Shown: positions 13,401-28,400 of the stretch, piece by piece
Layout of the letters: every line of letters starts with the position of its first letter
How positions within the stretch are numbered: the stretch's first letter is position 1
Assembly (NCBI RefSeq): GCF_026151205.1
Contig: NC_087083.1
Location: 4,070,460-4,134,459 of the forward strand
Length of the DNA stretch: 64,000 nt
Source of the DNA: Bolinopsis microptera
Lineage: Eukaryota > Ctenophora > Tentaculata > Lobata > Bolinopsidae
Reading direction: 5' to 3'
Notes under the pieces: generated by a model
Database searches by the model: none
The model's input: the letters and a program-made list of their open reading frames with translations, nothing else
What the model was told of the DNA's origin: nothing
Made by a program: the position numbers and the translations under genes

Positions 13401-16400
13401 TAACCTAGCATATCCGGGATAGGGAACCTAGCAATTATTTAATATAACCTAGCATATCCGGGATAGGGAACCTGTAGCAATTATTTAATGTAACCTAGCA
13501 TATCCGGGATAGGGAACCTAGCAATTATTTAATATAACCTAGCATACCCGGGATAGGGAACCTAGCAATTATTTAATGTAACCTAGCATATCCGGGATAG
13601 GGAACCTATCAATTATTTAATATAACCTAGCATATCCGGGATAGGGAACCTGGCAATTATTTAATGTAACCTAGCATATCCGGGATAGGGAACCTAGCAA
13701 TTATTTAATATAACCTAGCATATCCGGGATAGGGAACCTAGCAATTATTAAATATAACCTAGCATATCCGGGATAGGGAACCTAGCAATTATTTAATATA
13801 ACCTAGCATATCCGGGATAGGGAACCTAGCAATTATTTAATATAACCTAGCATATCCGGGATAGGGAACCTAGCAATTATTTAATGTAACCTAGCATATC
13901 CGGGATAGGGAACCTAGCAATTATTTAATGTAACCTAGCATATCCGGGATAGGGAACCTAGCAATTATTTAATATAACCTAGCATATCCGGGATAGGGAA
14001 CCTAGCAATTATTTAATATAACCTAGCATATCCGGGATAGGGAACCTGTAGCAATTATTTAATATAACCTAGCCTATCCGGGATAGGGAACCTAGCAATT
14101 ATTTAATATAACCTAGCATATCCGGGATAGGGAACCTAGCAATTATTTAATATAACCTAGCATATCCGGGATAGGGAACCTAGCAATTATTTAATATAAC
14201 CTAGCATATCCGGGATAAGGAACCTAGCAATTATTTAATATAACCTAGCATATCCGGGATAGGGAACCTAGCAATTATTTAATATAACCTAGCATGTCCG
14301 GGATAGGGAACCTAGCAATTATTTAATATAACCTAGCATATCCGGGATAGGGAACCTAGCAATTATTTAACATAACCTAGCATATCCGGGATAGGGAACC
14401 TAGCAATTATTTAATATAACCTAGTATATCCGGGATAGGGAACCTGTAGCAAATATTTAATGTAACCTAGCATATCCGGGATAGGGAACCTAGCAATTAT
14501 TTAATATAACCTAGCATATCCGGGATAGGGAACCTAGCAATTATTTAATATAACCTAGCATATCCGGGATAGGGAACCTAGCAATTATTTAATATAACCT
14601 AGCATATCCGGGATAGGGAACCTGTAGCAATTATTTAATGTAACCTAGCATATCCGGGATAGGGAACCTAGCAATTATTAAATATAACCTAGTATATCCG
14701 GGATAGGGAACCTGTAGCAAATATTTAATATAACCTAGCATATCCGGGATAAAACTAACCTAAATGTGATTGATATAGAGTTACAGGTACATGTTGATAC
14801 AAATATTTCCTGGTATCTGTCATTCGACCAGTCTTCTCCCATCACTTGCTCGTAAATGTCTTGTCTTACCTGAAGAGACAATTCCCTAATCATACTATAT
14901 ATTAGTTACTAGTTATTAGTTACACTAGTATTATATATTATCATATCAGAAAGTTCAACATTTACCCTGTCTAAAGCTAGTGGAATTCCATATTCAGGAA
15001 AGTGAAGATCCTACCCATGCATTGTAAGATTAATGTGGAATAGAAAGATCGTACCATACTAGCTGTGGGAAGGTGAAGGTCTTACCATACTAGCTGTGGG
15101 AAGGTGAAGATCTTGCCCAGGTACTGTAGGGAGATGCACGGTCCTCTTGGAGTTCTGTGGTTTGTGGAAGACCCCGACTCTGTCTAACATAGTTATATCT
15201 GCTATTATTGACAAACTTCCTAAATCCAGCTGGAAGTTCGTTCTGTACTCTTCGTTCTGAATAAGGGAGACTTGTTACCATAGTTACCATAGTTACCATA
15301 GTTACCATAGTTACCATGACTGATGACAACACTTGTTACCATGACGACACTTATTACATACAGTTCAATAACACTGAGTACACTTTCAACATACATATTA
15401 TAGGCAACATAGATACATATAGGCAGCTGTAACCGAGTAACTAATACCGAGTAACTAATACTTACAGCAGTAGTAGATTTGAAGATAAGATTGAGAGTAG
15501 GTGAAGTAACTAATACTTACAGCAGTAGTAGATTTGAAGATAAGATTGACAGCAGGTGAAGTAACTAATACTTACAGCAGTAGTAGATTTGAAGATAAGA
15601 TTGAGAGCAGGTGAGGTAACTAATACTTACAGCAGTAGTAGATTTGAAGATAAGATTGAGAGCAGGTGAAGTAACTAATACTTACAGCAGTAGTAGATTT
15701 GAAGATAAGATTGAGAGCAGGTGAAGTAACTAATACTTACAGCAGTAGTAGATTTGAAGATAAGATTGAGAGCAGGTGAAGTAACTAATACTTACAGCAG
15801 TAGTAGATTTGAAGATAAGATTGAGAGCAGGTGAAGTAACTAATACTTACAGCAGTAGTAGATTTGAAGATAAGATTGACAGCAGGTGAAGTAACTAATA
15901 CTTACAGCAGTAGTAGATTTGAAGATAAGATTGAGAGTAACTAATACTAGTAGAGGCTCTTACGGGCATTGTCTGCTCGATACGTTAGGGACCCCAGATA
16001 CACCTTACTAGACGTATTTTTGACCGTAGAATCGATTGAAAGTGGTTTCAAGATGATTGGACTGATTGTTCTGGGGTAAAATCGCAAAAAACCGATTTTT
16101 GGGCCAAAAATAGGCCAAAAAACCATGTTTTTTGATATTTTGAGCAAGTTAATTTTGTTGGCATGTCGGCAAAACTTGCATAAAGATAGCTAAAAGACAG
16201 CCGCACAAGATTGTATAAAAATAAAACAAATCCCTCTATTTGTTCTGAGGTAAAAATCCAAAAAAGTGGTAAAAATTTTGACTTTTTTGCTTTAAGTTTG
16301 AATAATTTTTTGCAGTTGTATTAAATCAACCCAAAAATAGTCACATCGTGTTTGCCTAAATTTTTCCTTTCCGAGAAGTACCCACTTCATATACTTAATC

Positions 16401-19400
16401 GAAGTTTGAATATTGTCACTCCGCAAGCGTTTTTGCCAAATTTTCGACGCGCACTACGCGCAAAAGCATTTAGTTGTTATCAATTGGCACCCGCGCGTTC
16501 ATCATAAATTTCAAACAGCTATAACTCAGCGAGATTATGTCCGTTCTAGCTCATATTTTCACACTAAATAGAAAATAATGTGATCTTATTGCTGACAAAA
16601 TATGGATATAATTACTTTATTTGCCTTAGAGTAATAGACTGTCAAAGTTTAAAACGCGCATTGGTATAGCACGTGACTAATAAGGCCAAATTTATACTTC
16701 TTAACATATTATCGATCCTTAGACATCATACTATTGTGTCCAATTAGCGGTTAGGTCTCTAAACTCGTAGCAGAAAACACGTCTTTTTGCCCGTAAGAGC
16801 CTCTACTATACTTACAGCAGTAGTAGATTTGAAGATAAGATTGAGAGCAGGTGAAGTAACTAATACTTACAGCAGTAGTAGATTTGAAGATAAGATTGAG
16901 AGCAGGTGAAGTAACTAATACTTACAGCAGTAGTAGATTTGAAGATAAGATTGACAGCAGGTGAAGTAACTAATACTTACAGCAGTAGTAGATTTGAAGA
17001 TAAGATTGACAGCAGGTGAAGTAACTAATACTTACAGCAGTAGTAGATTTGAAGATAAGATTGAGAGTAACTAATACTAGTAGAGGCTCTTACGGGCATT
17101 GTCTGCTCGATACGTTAGGGACCCCAGATACACCTTACTAGACGTATTTTTGACCGTAGAATCGATTGAAAGTGGTTTCAAGATGATTGGACTGATTGTT
17201 CTGGGGTAAAATCGCAAAAAACCGATTTTTGGGCCAAAAATAGGCCAAAAAACCATGTTTTTTGATATTTTGAGCAAGTTAATTTTGTTGGCATGTCGGC
17301 AAAACTTGCATAAAGATAGCTAAAAGACAGCCGCACAAGATTGTATAAAAATAAAACAAATCCCTCTATTTGTTCTGAGGTAAAAATCCAAAAAAGTGGT
17401 AAAAATTTTGACTTTTTTGCTTTAAGTTTGAATAATTTTTTGCAGTTGTATTAAATCAACCCAAAAATAGTCACATCGTGTTTGCCTAAATTTTTCCTTT
17501 CCGAGAAGTACCCACTTCATATACTTAATCGAAGTTTGAATATTGTCACTCCGCAAGCGTTTTTGCCAAATTTTCGACGCGCACTACGCGCAAAAGCATT
17601 TAGTTGTTATCAATTGGCACCCGCGCGTTCATCATAAATTTCAAACAGCTATAACTCAGCGAGATTATGTCCGTTCTAGCTCATATTTTCACACTAAATA
17701 GAAAATAATGTGATCTTATTGCTGACAAAATATGGATATAATTACTTTATTTGCCTTAGAGTAATAGACTGTCAAAGTTTAAAACGCGCATTGGTATAGC
17801 ACGTGACTAATAAGGCCAAATTTATACTTCTTAACATATTATCGATCCTTAGACATCATACTATTGTGTCCAATTAGCGGTTAGGTCTCTAAACTCGTAG
17901 CAGAAAACACGTCTTTTTGCCCGTAAGAGCCTCTACTATACTTACAGCAGTAGTAGATTTGAAGATAAGATTGACAGCAGGTGAAGTAACTAATACTTAC
18001 AGCAGTAGTAGATTTGAAGATAAGATTGAGAGCAGGTGAAGTAACTAATACTTACAGCAGTAGTAGATTTGAAGATAAGATTGAGAGCAGGTGAAGTAAC
18101 TAATACTTACAGCAGTAGTAGATTTGAAGATAAGATTGAGAGCAGGTGAAGTAACTAATACTTACAGCAGTAGTAGATTTGAAGATAAGATTGAGAGCAG
18201 GTGAAGTAACTAATACTTACAGCAGTAGTAGATTTGAAGATAAGATTGAGAGCAGGTGAAGTAACTAATACTTACAGCAGTAGTAGATTTGAAGATAAGA
18301 TTGAGAGCAGGTGAAGTAACTAATACTTACAGCAGTAGTAGATTTGAAGATAAGATTGAGAGCAGGTGAAGTAACTAATACTTACAGCAGTAGTAGATTT
18401 GAAGATAAGATTGAGAGTAACTAATACTTACAGCAGTAGTAGATTTGAAGATAAGATTGAGAGCAGGTGAAGTAACTAATACTTACAGCAGTAGTAGATT
18501 TGAAGATAAGATTGAGAGCAGGTGAAGTAACTAATACTTACAGCAGTAGTAGATTTGAAGATAAGATTGAGAGCAGGTGAAGTAACTAATACTTACAGCA
18601 GTAGTAGATTTGAAGATAAGATTGACAGCAGGTGAAGTAACTAATACTTACAGCAGTAGTAGATTTGAAGATAAGATTGAGAGCAGGTGAAGTAACTAAT
18701 ACTTACAGCAGTAGTAGATTTGAAGATAAGATTGACAGCAGGTGAAGTAACTAATACTTACAGCAGTAGTAGATTTGAAGATAAGATTGAGAGCAGGTGA
18801 AGTAACTAATACTTACAGCAGTAGTAGATTTGAAGATAAGATTGAGAGCAGGTGAAGTAACTAATACTTACAGCAGTAGTAGATTTGAAGATAAGATTGA
18901 CAGCAGGTGAAGTAACTAATACTTACAGCAGTAGTAGATTTGAAGATAAGATTGAGAGCAGGTGAAGTAACTAATACTTACAGCAGTAGTAGATTTGAAG
19001 ATAAGATTGACAGCAGGTGAAGTAACTAATACTTACAGCAGTAGTAGATTTGAAGATAAGATTGAGAGCAGGTGAAGTAACTAATACTTACAGCAGTAGT
19101 AGATTTGAAGATAAGATTGAGAGTAACTAATACTTACAGCAGTAGTAGATTTGAAGATAAGATTGAGAGTAACTAATACTTACAGCAGTAGTAGATTTGA
19201 AGATAAGATTGAGAGCAGGTGAAGTAACTAATACTTACAGCAGTAGTAGATTTGAAGATAAGATTGACAGCAGGTGAAGTAACTAATACTTACAGCAGTA
19301 GTAGATTTGAAGATAAGATTGAGAGTAACTAATACTTACAGCAGTAGTAGATTTGAAGATAAGATTGAGAGCAGGTGAAGTAACTAATACTTACAGCAGT

Positions 19401-22400
19401 AGTAGATTTGAAGATAAGATTGAGAGCAGGTGAAGTAACTAATACTTACAGCAGTAGTAGATTTGAAGATAAGATTGAGAGCAGGTGAAGTAACTAATAC
19501 TTACAGCAGTAGTAGATTTGAAGATAAGATTGAGAGCAGGTGAAGTAACTAATACTTACAGCAGTAGTAGATTTGAAGATAAGATTGAGAGCAGGTGAAG
19601 TAACTAATACTTACAGCAGTAGTAGATTTGAAGATAAGATTGAGAGCAGGTGAAGTAACTAATACTTACAGCAGTAGTAGATTTGAAGATAAGATTGAGA
19701 GTAACTAATACTTACAGCAGTAGTAGATTTGAAGATAAGATTGAGAGCAGGTGAAGTAACTAATACTTACAGCAGTAGTAGATTTGAAGATAAGATTGAG
19801 AGCAGGTGAAGTAACTGATACTTACAGCAGTAGTAGATTTGAAGATAAGATTGAGAGCAGGTGAAGTAACTAATACTTACAGCAGTAGTAGATTTGAAGA
19901 TAAGATTGAGAGTAACTAATACTTACAGCAGTAGTAGATTTGAAGATAAGATTGAGAGCAGGTGAAGTAACTGATACTTACAGCAGTAGTAGATTTGAAG
20001 ATAAGATTGAGAGCAGGTGAAGTAACTAATACTTACAGCAGTAGTAGATTTGAAGATAAGATTGAGAGTAACTAATACTTACAGCAGTAGTAGATTTGAA
20101 GATAAGATTGAGAGCAGGTGAAGTAACTGATACTTACAGCAGTAGTAGATTTGAAGATAAGATTGAGAGCAGGTGAAGTAGGGTGGTAGATAGATCCACT
20201 AGTAGCTCTCGTTTCTCTTTGATCCAATAGTAGTACCTAAATTTAATGACAATTTAACATCTTAGAAATCAAAAACCGGATTAAGTAAATATGCAGTACA
20301 AGAATCAGGTCTGAGCTCGGCCCACCACCAATGTAGTCTTAGTTTTTCCAGACAATCTGTGATAGCGGGGAGGCAGTGTAATAAGTTAGTGTAATCAACT
20401 AGTGTAATCAACTAGTGTAATCAACTAGTAATATCGATTGATCAAATCCCAGTCTCCAGCTACTACATTGTTTGTGTAGGTTTTAATACAATATGTGAAA
20501 GTACATAAACTCATAAACTACACTTGTTACCATGACCACTACTGCACTACATCACTTATTCAGGTTTATTGAGATGGTATTGTTCATATCGACAGTATTA
20601 CTCTAGTGCTCTAGTATATTGTTTCAGTCACTGATACACTGATACTTGAGTTTCTCCGCCGTCCAAATATTGAACTTGGTGACAGTCAATCGCTCACATG
20701 ACTCACAAGTCTAATCTACACGCGCGCGCTAAAACATCGCGTGACTAGATAATTGGAAGCAGAAGTGCAATAACAAAGCGAAATGTCGCCGCGCGCTACG
20801 AATATCACGATAAACATATAATGATTCCTCAAAATGGAGACATTTGATCAATTTCAGATTTCGCCCAAAACAGCCTAAAACTGATCTATCTTACAAGTTA
20901 TCAGTTCTAATATGAAAGGAAAGTTTTTTGAACCGGTGAAAAAGGATAGTGAAGATAAAATATGCCAAAAATTTAAATTCTGAAATTCATCGAAAAACAT
21001 CGTTGGGAACCGGAATTCCAAGATAAGAATAAATTTTAACTGTCCTAATAGACCAGGGAGGGCATTTACAGTTGACACCCTGGTAGATCTGGAAGTATTT
21101 GGGGCCTTCAGGGGGAAAAATGGGCCGAAAAGGGGCATTTTCGGGTGTTTTCAAATTTGAGATTTCAAAGCCAGATTTTCGGCTTTAGTTGGCTGGGACA
21201 TGCCCAAATTGGTGTGGGTGAGTTGCATAGAGGTAGTACAAGTGTGATCCGTTGCAGAAATCCGGGTTCCCAAGATTCAAAATGACTTGAAAAGATTTTG
21301 TAAAAAATTGGAGACATTTTGGAATCCATGGGAATTTTTTGGAGACATCCATATTTCGCCCTAAAACGTCTCCAATGAGTTTGGTTGGCACCCTGGTTGA
21401 TCTGGAAGTACGTTACCAGTTATTTGGGGCCTTCAGGGGGGAAAATGGGCCGAAAAATGGGCCGAAAAGGGGCATTTTCGGGTGTTTTCAAATTTGAGAT
21501 TTCAAAGCCATATTTTCGGCTTTAGTTGGCTGGGACATGCCCAAATTGGTGTGGGTGAGTTGCATAGAGGTAGTACAAGTGTGATCCGTTGCAGAAATCC
21601 GGGTTCCCAAGATTCAAAATGACTTGAAAAGATTTTGTAAAAAATTGGAGACATTTTGGAATCCATGGGAATTTTTTGGAGACATCCATATTTCGCCCTA
21701 AAACGTCTCCAATGAGTTTGGTTGGCACCCTGGTTGATCTGGAAGTACGTTACCAGTTATTTGGGGCCTTCAGGGGGGAAAATGGGCCGAAAAATGGGCC
21801 GAAAAGGGGCATTTTCGGGTGTTTTCAAATTTGAGATTTCAAAGCCAGATTTTCGGCTTTAGTTGGCTGGGACATGCCCAAATTGGTGTGGGTGAGTTGC
21901 ATAGAGGTAGTACAAGTGTGATCCGTTGCAGAAATCCGGGTTCCCAAGATTCAAAATGACTTGAAAACATTTTGTAAAAAATTGGAGACATTTTGGAATC
22001 CATGGGAATTTTTTGGAGACATCCATATTTCGCCCTAAAACGTCTCCAATGAGTTTGGTTGGCACCCTGGTTGATCTGGAAATACGTTACCAGTTATTTG
22101 GGGCCTTCAGGGGGAAAATTGGCCGAAAAATGGGCCGAAAAGGGGCATTTTCGGGTGTTTTCAAATTTGAGATTTCAAAGCCAGATTTTCGGCTTTAGTT
22201 GGCTGGGACATGCCCAAATTGGTGTGGGTGAGTTGCATATAGGTAGTACAAGTGTGATCCGTTGCAGAAATCCGCGTTCCCAAGATTCAAAATGACTTGA
22301 AAAGATTTTGTAAAAAATTGGAGACATTGTCTCTTTGAAAACACCCGAAAATGCCCCTTTTCGGCCCATTTTTCGGCCCATTTTCCCCCCTGAAGGCCCC

Positions 22401-25400
22401 AAATAACTGGTAACGTACTTCCAGATCAACCAGGGTGCCAACCAAACTCATTGGAGACGTTTTAGGGCGAAATATGGATGTCTCCAAAAAATTCCCATGG
22501 ATTCCAAAATGTCTCCAATTTTTTACAAAATCTTTTCAAGTCATTTTGAATCTTGGGAACCCGGATTTCTGCAACGGATCACACTTGTACTACCTCTATG
22601 CAACTCACCCACACCAATTTGGGCATGTCCCAGCCAACTAAAGCCGAAAATATGGCTTTGAAATCTCAAATTTGAAAACACCCGAAAATGCCCCTTTTCG
22701 GCCCATTTTTCGGCCCATTTTCCCCCCTGAAGGCCCCAAATAACTGGTAACGTACTTCCAGATCAACCAGGGTGCCAACCAAACTCATTGGAGACGTTTT
22801 AGGGCGAAATATGGATGTCTCCAAAAAATTCCCATGGATTCCAAAATGTCTCCAATTTTTTACAAAATCTTTTCAAGTCATTTTGAATCTTGGGAACCCG
22901 GATTTCTGCAACGGATCACACTTGTACTACCTCTATGCAACTCACCCACACCAATTTGGGCATGTCCCAGCCAACTAAAGCCGAAAATCTGGCTTTGAAA
23001 TCTCAAATTTGAAAACACCCGAAAATGCCCCTTTTCGGCCCATTTTTCGGCCCATTTTCCCCCCTGAAGGCCCCAAATAACTGGTAACGTACTTCCAGAT
23101 CAACCAGGGTGCCAACCAAACTCATTGGAGACGTTTTAGGGCGAAATATGGATGTCTCCAAAAAATTCCCATGGATTCCAAAATGTCTCCAATTTTTTAC
23201 AAAATCTTTTCAAGTCATTTTGAATCTTGGGAACCCGGATTTCTGCAACGGATCACACTTGTACTACCTCTATGCAACTCACCCACACCAATTTGGGCAT
23301 GTCCCAGCCAACTTAAGCCGAAAATCTGGCTTTGAAATCTCAAATTTGAAAACACCCGAAAATGCCCCTTTTCGGCCCATTTTTCGGCCCATTTTCCCCC
23401 CTGAAGGCCCCAAATAACTGGTAACGTACTTCCAGATCAACCAGGGTGCCAACCAAACTCATTGGAGACGTTTTAGGGCGAAATATGGATGTCTCCAAAA
23501 AATTCCCATGGATTCCAAAATGTCTCCAATTTTTTACAAAATCTTTTCAAGTCATTTTGAATCTTGGGAACCCGGATTTCTGCAACGGATCACACTTGTA
23601 CTACCTCTATGCAACTCACCCACACCAATTTGGGCATGTCCCAGCCAACTAAAGCCGAAAATCTGGCTTTGAAATCTCAAATTTGAAAACACCCGAAAAT
23701 GCCCCTTTTCGGCCCATTTTCCCCCCTGAAGGCCCCAAATAACTGGTAACGTACTTCCAGATCAACCAGGGTGCCAACCAAACTCATTGGAGACGTTTTA
23801 GGGCGAAATATGGATGTCTCCAAAAAATTCCCATGGATTCCAAAATGTCTCCAATTTTTTACAAAATCTTTTCAAGTCATTTTGAATCTTGGGAACCCGG
23901 ATTTCTGCAACGGATCACACTTGTACTACCTCTATGCAACTCACCCACACCAATTTGGGCATGTCCCAGCCAACTAAAGCCGAAAATCTGGCTTTGAAAT
24001 CTCAAATTTGAAAACACCCGAAAATGCCCCTTTTCGGCCCATTTTTCGGCCCATTTTCCCCCCTGAAGGCCCCAAATAACTGGTAACGTACTTCCAGATC
24101 AACCAGGGTGCCAACCAAACTCATTGGAGACGTTTTAGGGCGAAATATGGATGTCTCCAAAAAATTCCCATGGATTCCAAAATGTCTCCAATTTTTTACA
24201 AAATCTTTTCAAGTCATTTTGAATCTTGGGAACCCGGATTTCTGCAACGGATCACACTTGTACTACCTCTATGCAACTCACCCACACCAATTTGGGCATG
24301 TCCCAGCCAACTAAAGCCGAAAATCTGGCTTTGAAATCTCAAATTTGAAAACACCCGAAAATGCCCCTTTTCGGCCCATTTTTCGGCCCATTTTCCCCCC
24401 TGAAGGCCCCAAATAACTGGTAACGTACTTCCAGATCAACCAGGGTGCCAACCAAACTCATTGGAGACGTTTTAGGGCGAAATATGGATGTCTCCAAAAA
24501 ATTCCCATGGATTCCAAAATGTCTCCAATTTTTTACAAAATCTTTTCAAGTCATTTTGAATCTTGGGAACCCGGATTTCTGCAACGGATCACACTTGTAC
24601 TACCTCTATGCAACTCACCCACACCAATTTGGGCATGTCCCAGCCAACTAAAGCCGAAAATCTGGCTTTGAAATCTCAAATTTGAAAACACCCGAAAATG
24701 CCCCTTTTCGGCCCATTTTTCGGCCCATTTTCCCCCTGAAGGCCCCAAATAACTGGTAACGTACTTCCAGATCAACCAGGGTGCCAACCAAACTCATTGG
24801 AGACGTTTTAGGGCGAAATATGGATGTCTCCAAAAAATTCCCATGGATTCCAAAATGTCTCCAATTTTTTACAAAATCTTTTCAAGTCATTTTGAATCTT
24901 GGGAACCCGGATTTCTGCAACGGATCACACTTGTACTACCTCTATGCAACTCACCCACACCAATTTGGGCATGTCCCAGCCAACTAAAGCCGAAAATCTG
25001 GCTTTGAAATCTCAAATTTGAAAACACCCGAAAATGCCCCTTTTCGGCCCATTTTTCGGCCCATTTTCCCCCTGAAGGCCCCAAATAACTGGTAACGTAC
25101 TTCCAGATCAACCAGGGTGCCAACCAAACTCATTGGAGACGTTTTAGGGCGAAATATGGATGTCTCCAAAAAATTCCCATGGATTCCAAAATGTCTCCAA
25201 TTTTTTACAAAATCTTTTCAAGTCATTTTGAATCTTGGGAACCCGGATTTCTGCAACGGATCACACTTGTACTACCTCTATGCAACTCACCCACACCAAT
25301 TTGGGCATGTCCCAGCCAACTAAAGCCGAAAATCTGGCTTTGAAATCTCAAATTTGAAAACACCCGAAAATGCCCCTTTTCGGCCCATTTTTCGGCCCAT

Positions 25401-28400
25401 TTTCCCCCTGAAGGCCCCAAATAACTGGTAACGTACTTCCAGATCAACCAGGGTGCCAACCAAACTCATTGGAGACGTTTTAGGGCGAAATATGGAAAAC
25501 AAAATTTTGACATTTTTTTTTGGCAAATATGGTTCGCCACCCCCCTTTTTTGTCTTCTTTTCGTATGTGAAAGGTCTTAGTTTGTTTGAGGGACAGACCA
25601 GAACTCAGTTAAGCCATATACAGCTAATTTAGGTGCTTAAATATCAATAATACGTAATTCCCCTCTAATTCCCCTCCAATTCCCATGAAATTCCCATGGA
25701 GACAATGTCTCCAAAATGTCTCCAAATATGAGGAATCATAATATCACAATAAAAATGCTCAAATGTTTTGATGCCAACGCATCTCTGCTATTATCGGCCT
25801 TCAAGCGATCAAGGCAAAAATTAACTGTCGCTGATATAGGAAGATACTCTGGCACCCGCCTGTTCTACGACAGGAATGGCGAACCGTCTGACCCAAAAAT
25901 ACCTCTCTTTCTTATGACATCAAACGAAATTTTACAAGCGTGACAGTTAAGCTCTGCTTGCTTAAGAGTAGTAACCCATTCTAATAAATCCTTATTTCTG
26001 ATCGCGCTCAAACCACTGTACTGGTAGATACTTCACTTGTGAGTACAACACTGCTAGGTTTTAACAACAGTGTTTTTACTTTTTTACAACAGTACAGACT
26101 ACAAATTGTACACTGTGTGGCGAGTAATTACTTCCTAATTAAGAGAATACTATTTTAGGCTTAATAGATTCAATAAGTAGGTATGATAGATTCAATAAGT
26201 ATAGTAGGTATGATAGATTCAATAAGTAGGTATGATAGATTCAATAAGTAGGTATGATAGGTATTATAATGTGGCATTACATGTATAGTCAGTAATGTAA
26301 GATTAATCCAAGATATGTTCGGATCTTTTTAGACTTAAAATTTATCTTATCCACAAATTGGTTTAACATGCCAACAGTATTATATCCAGATGAAGTTTTA
26401 TTCAGAGCAACCAAAACTACGACTGGGCGAGGAGCTATTTTCTAATTTCTGAGTGTTTTCGGAAGAAAGAAAGGAATAATAAGAAGTGATTACCGGTTGT
26501 TTGTTGGGCGAAGAAAGGTTTGTTTCTGTGAGAGAACCTGGTAACCTGGTAACCTGGTAACCTGGTAACCTGGTTACCTGGTTACCTGGTTACCTGGTTA
26601 CCCGGGAATAATAAGAAGTTATTACCGGTTGTATGTTGGGCGAAGAAAGGTTTGTTTCTGTGAGAGAACTGAATAAGGCTTCTTCAATCTCGCATCTTAC
26701 AATCGACAGTGACGCACTCGTATCTATCTGAAACAATTACCTTCAGTAACCTTATGTAGCCTTGCTTCTATTGAAAATATGTACATTCAGTAAGGTTACA
26801 TAATTACATAATTACATAATTATATAAAGTAAATGATTTTTAGTTTAAATAGACATTTATATTAATTTTTCTTAGATTAAGAATCTCCACAGTTTTTTTC
26901 TTCTTTCGGAGAGAGTTAGCCTATTTTGGAATAAACTCCCTCCGGACGTCAAGAACACTATCCACTACTCAGACAGTTCCAAAATTTAAAAGTTAAATTA
27001 GAAAGATTTAGGTAAGATATTATTTTTAAAAGTATTGTAAATAATTATTATTTTTGGTATGTTTCGAATGAAGTTTTGGGAAGAATTGAGAAAACCAATA
27101 ATGTTAATACACACAAAATGAATATCTTAGGTTTAATCCTCGTTTTGCTAAACAACTTTTTATTAACTTACATATAATATATAGTAGTGGAAAGCTTGAT
27201 TAATTACATTTTACTGGGTCTTTGTACCTAGCATTTTATTTTAATATTAAATTGTCGTAGAAATATTCTTAATGATAATTGTGTAATGTGCAATCCTGAA
27301 CCCTTACAATTTATAGATTTAATTAAGTAAAACTATTAATATCATATTATATTTATATTCTTCAGTGTCAGATACAATATTATTATTATCAACCACCTTT
27401 TCAAGCTAAATTGCTCTAGTAGCAGAGTGTAGTTGTGGCAGTGAAAATTCTATAGAATTTAATTACACTGTTTTTCTTAAATACAGAAATATGTACATTA
27501 GAATATTTACTCTGTATTAATTACTGTTAGACTACTGTTAGTTTTAAAAAATTAAACAAACTAAAGTTCATGATAGGAAGAAATTGGCATTTAACAATCT
27601 GAGTCTGAAGCTTGTTGTTTTTAACAAGTAATAGTACAAATAAAAGACAAAGTAAAACTAAAACTCACATGTTGAGTGGTAGTCATAAGCTCTAGTCTAA
27701 AGTTCGTATTCACAGAAACAAGGAACAGATGATCATGAGGACACACCTGGGACAATATTCGTCTAATTAATTGATTAATTAGATAATTAGATATAATATT
27801 TGTTTAATTAATTGATTAATAAGATAATTCATTATAGATCATTACAATGATGAGATAATAGTTGATAAACCAAGATGCAGCATATAAAACGTTTATAATG
27901 TTTTTGTGATAGACCCAATAGATATGTAAAGAGTAAGAATAAACCTTGTTTAAGGAGGCGCGAATGCATGCGGAGTGATATGTAAAGAGTAAGAATAAAC
28001 CTTGTTTAAGGAGGCGCGAATGCATGCGGAGTGATATGTAAAGAGTAAGAATAAACCCTGTTTAAGGAGGCGCGAATGCATGCGGAGTGATATGTAAAGA
28101 GTAAGAATAAACCTTGTTTAAGGAGGCGCGAATGCATGCGGAGTCGTTCTCGTAATTGTTCGTTACTTGATCAGCTACCTGTAATAAAATCTGCTGTTGA
28201 AAAAAATTATAAAACATTCTCCTGGGAGCCTGGTTACACTACTAGTTACCATGGTTACACTACTAGTTACCATGGTTACACTACTAGTTACATTCACCTG
28301 GGAGTCGAGAGGAAACTAACATTTTAACATTTTACTTTTTATCTCAGGCTACTGAGTAAACTGACAGCCCTAAAAACAAGCAATATTTGATAAACATTTT

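Larger units (their letters stand above)
15436..20176. repeat. 55-bp array, more than 50 copies, anchored on ATG2 exon 15 donor
   Basis: Units gtaactaatacttacagcag plus tagtagatttgaagataaga and ttgagagcaggtgaa, with a recurrent shorter variant lacking caggtgaag. On the minus strand every unit ends TCTACTACTGCT then gtaagt, the exon 15 end and 5' splice site. Two copies of an 859-bp element interrupt it. Confidence 0.96.

Noticed and set aside
15947..16147. 66-codon ORF in the 859-bp element (and its twin at 17077)
   Set aside because: Short, no transposase motif; identical only because the element is duplicated.
20138..20236. Leucine-rich alternative frame for ATG2 exon 15
   Set aside because: It is open but leaves two bases at the donor, whereas exon 16 starts in phase 0; the chosen frame fits both neighbours.
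21185..25526. Repeated 68-codon ORF starting MPTKLIGDVLG in each 337-bp unit
   Set aside because: 337 is not a multiple of three, the ORF is present on either strand of the inverted element, and it has no recognisable motif.
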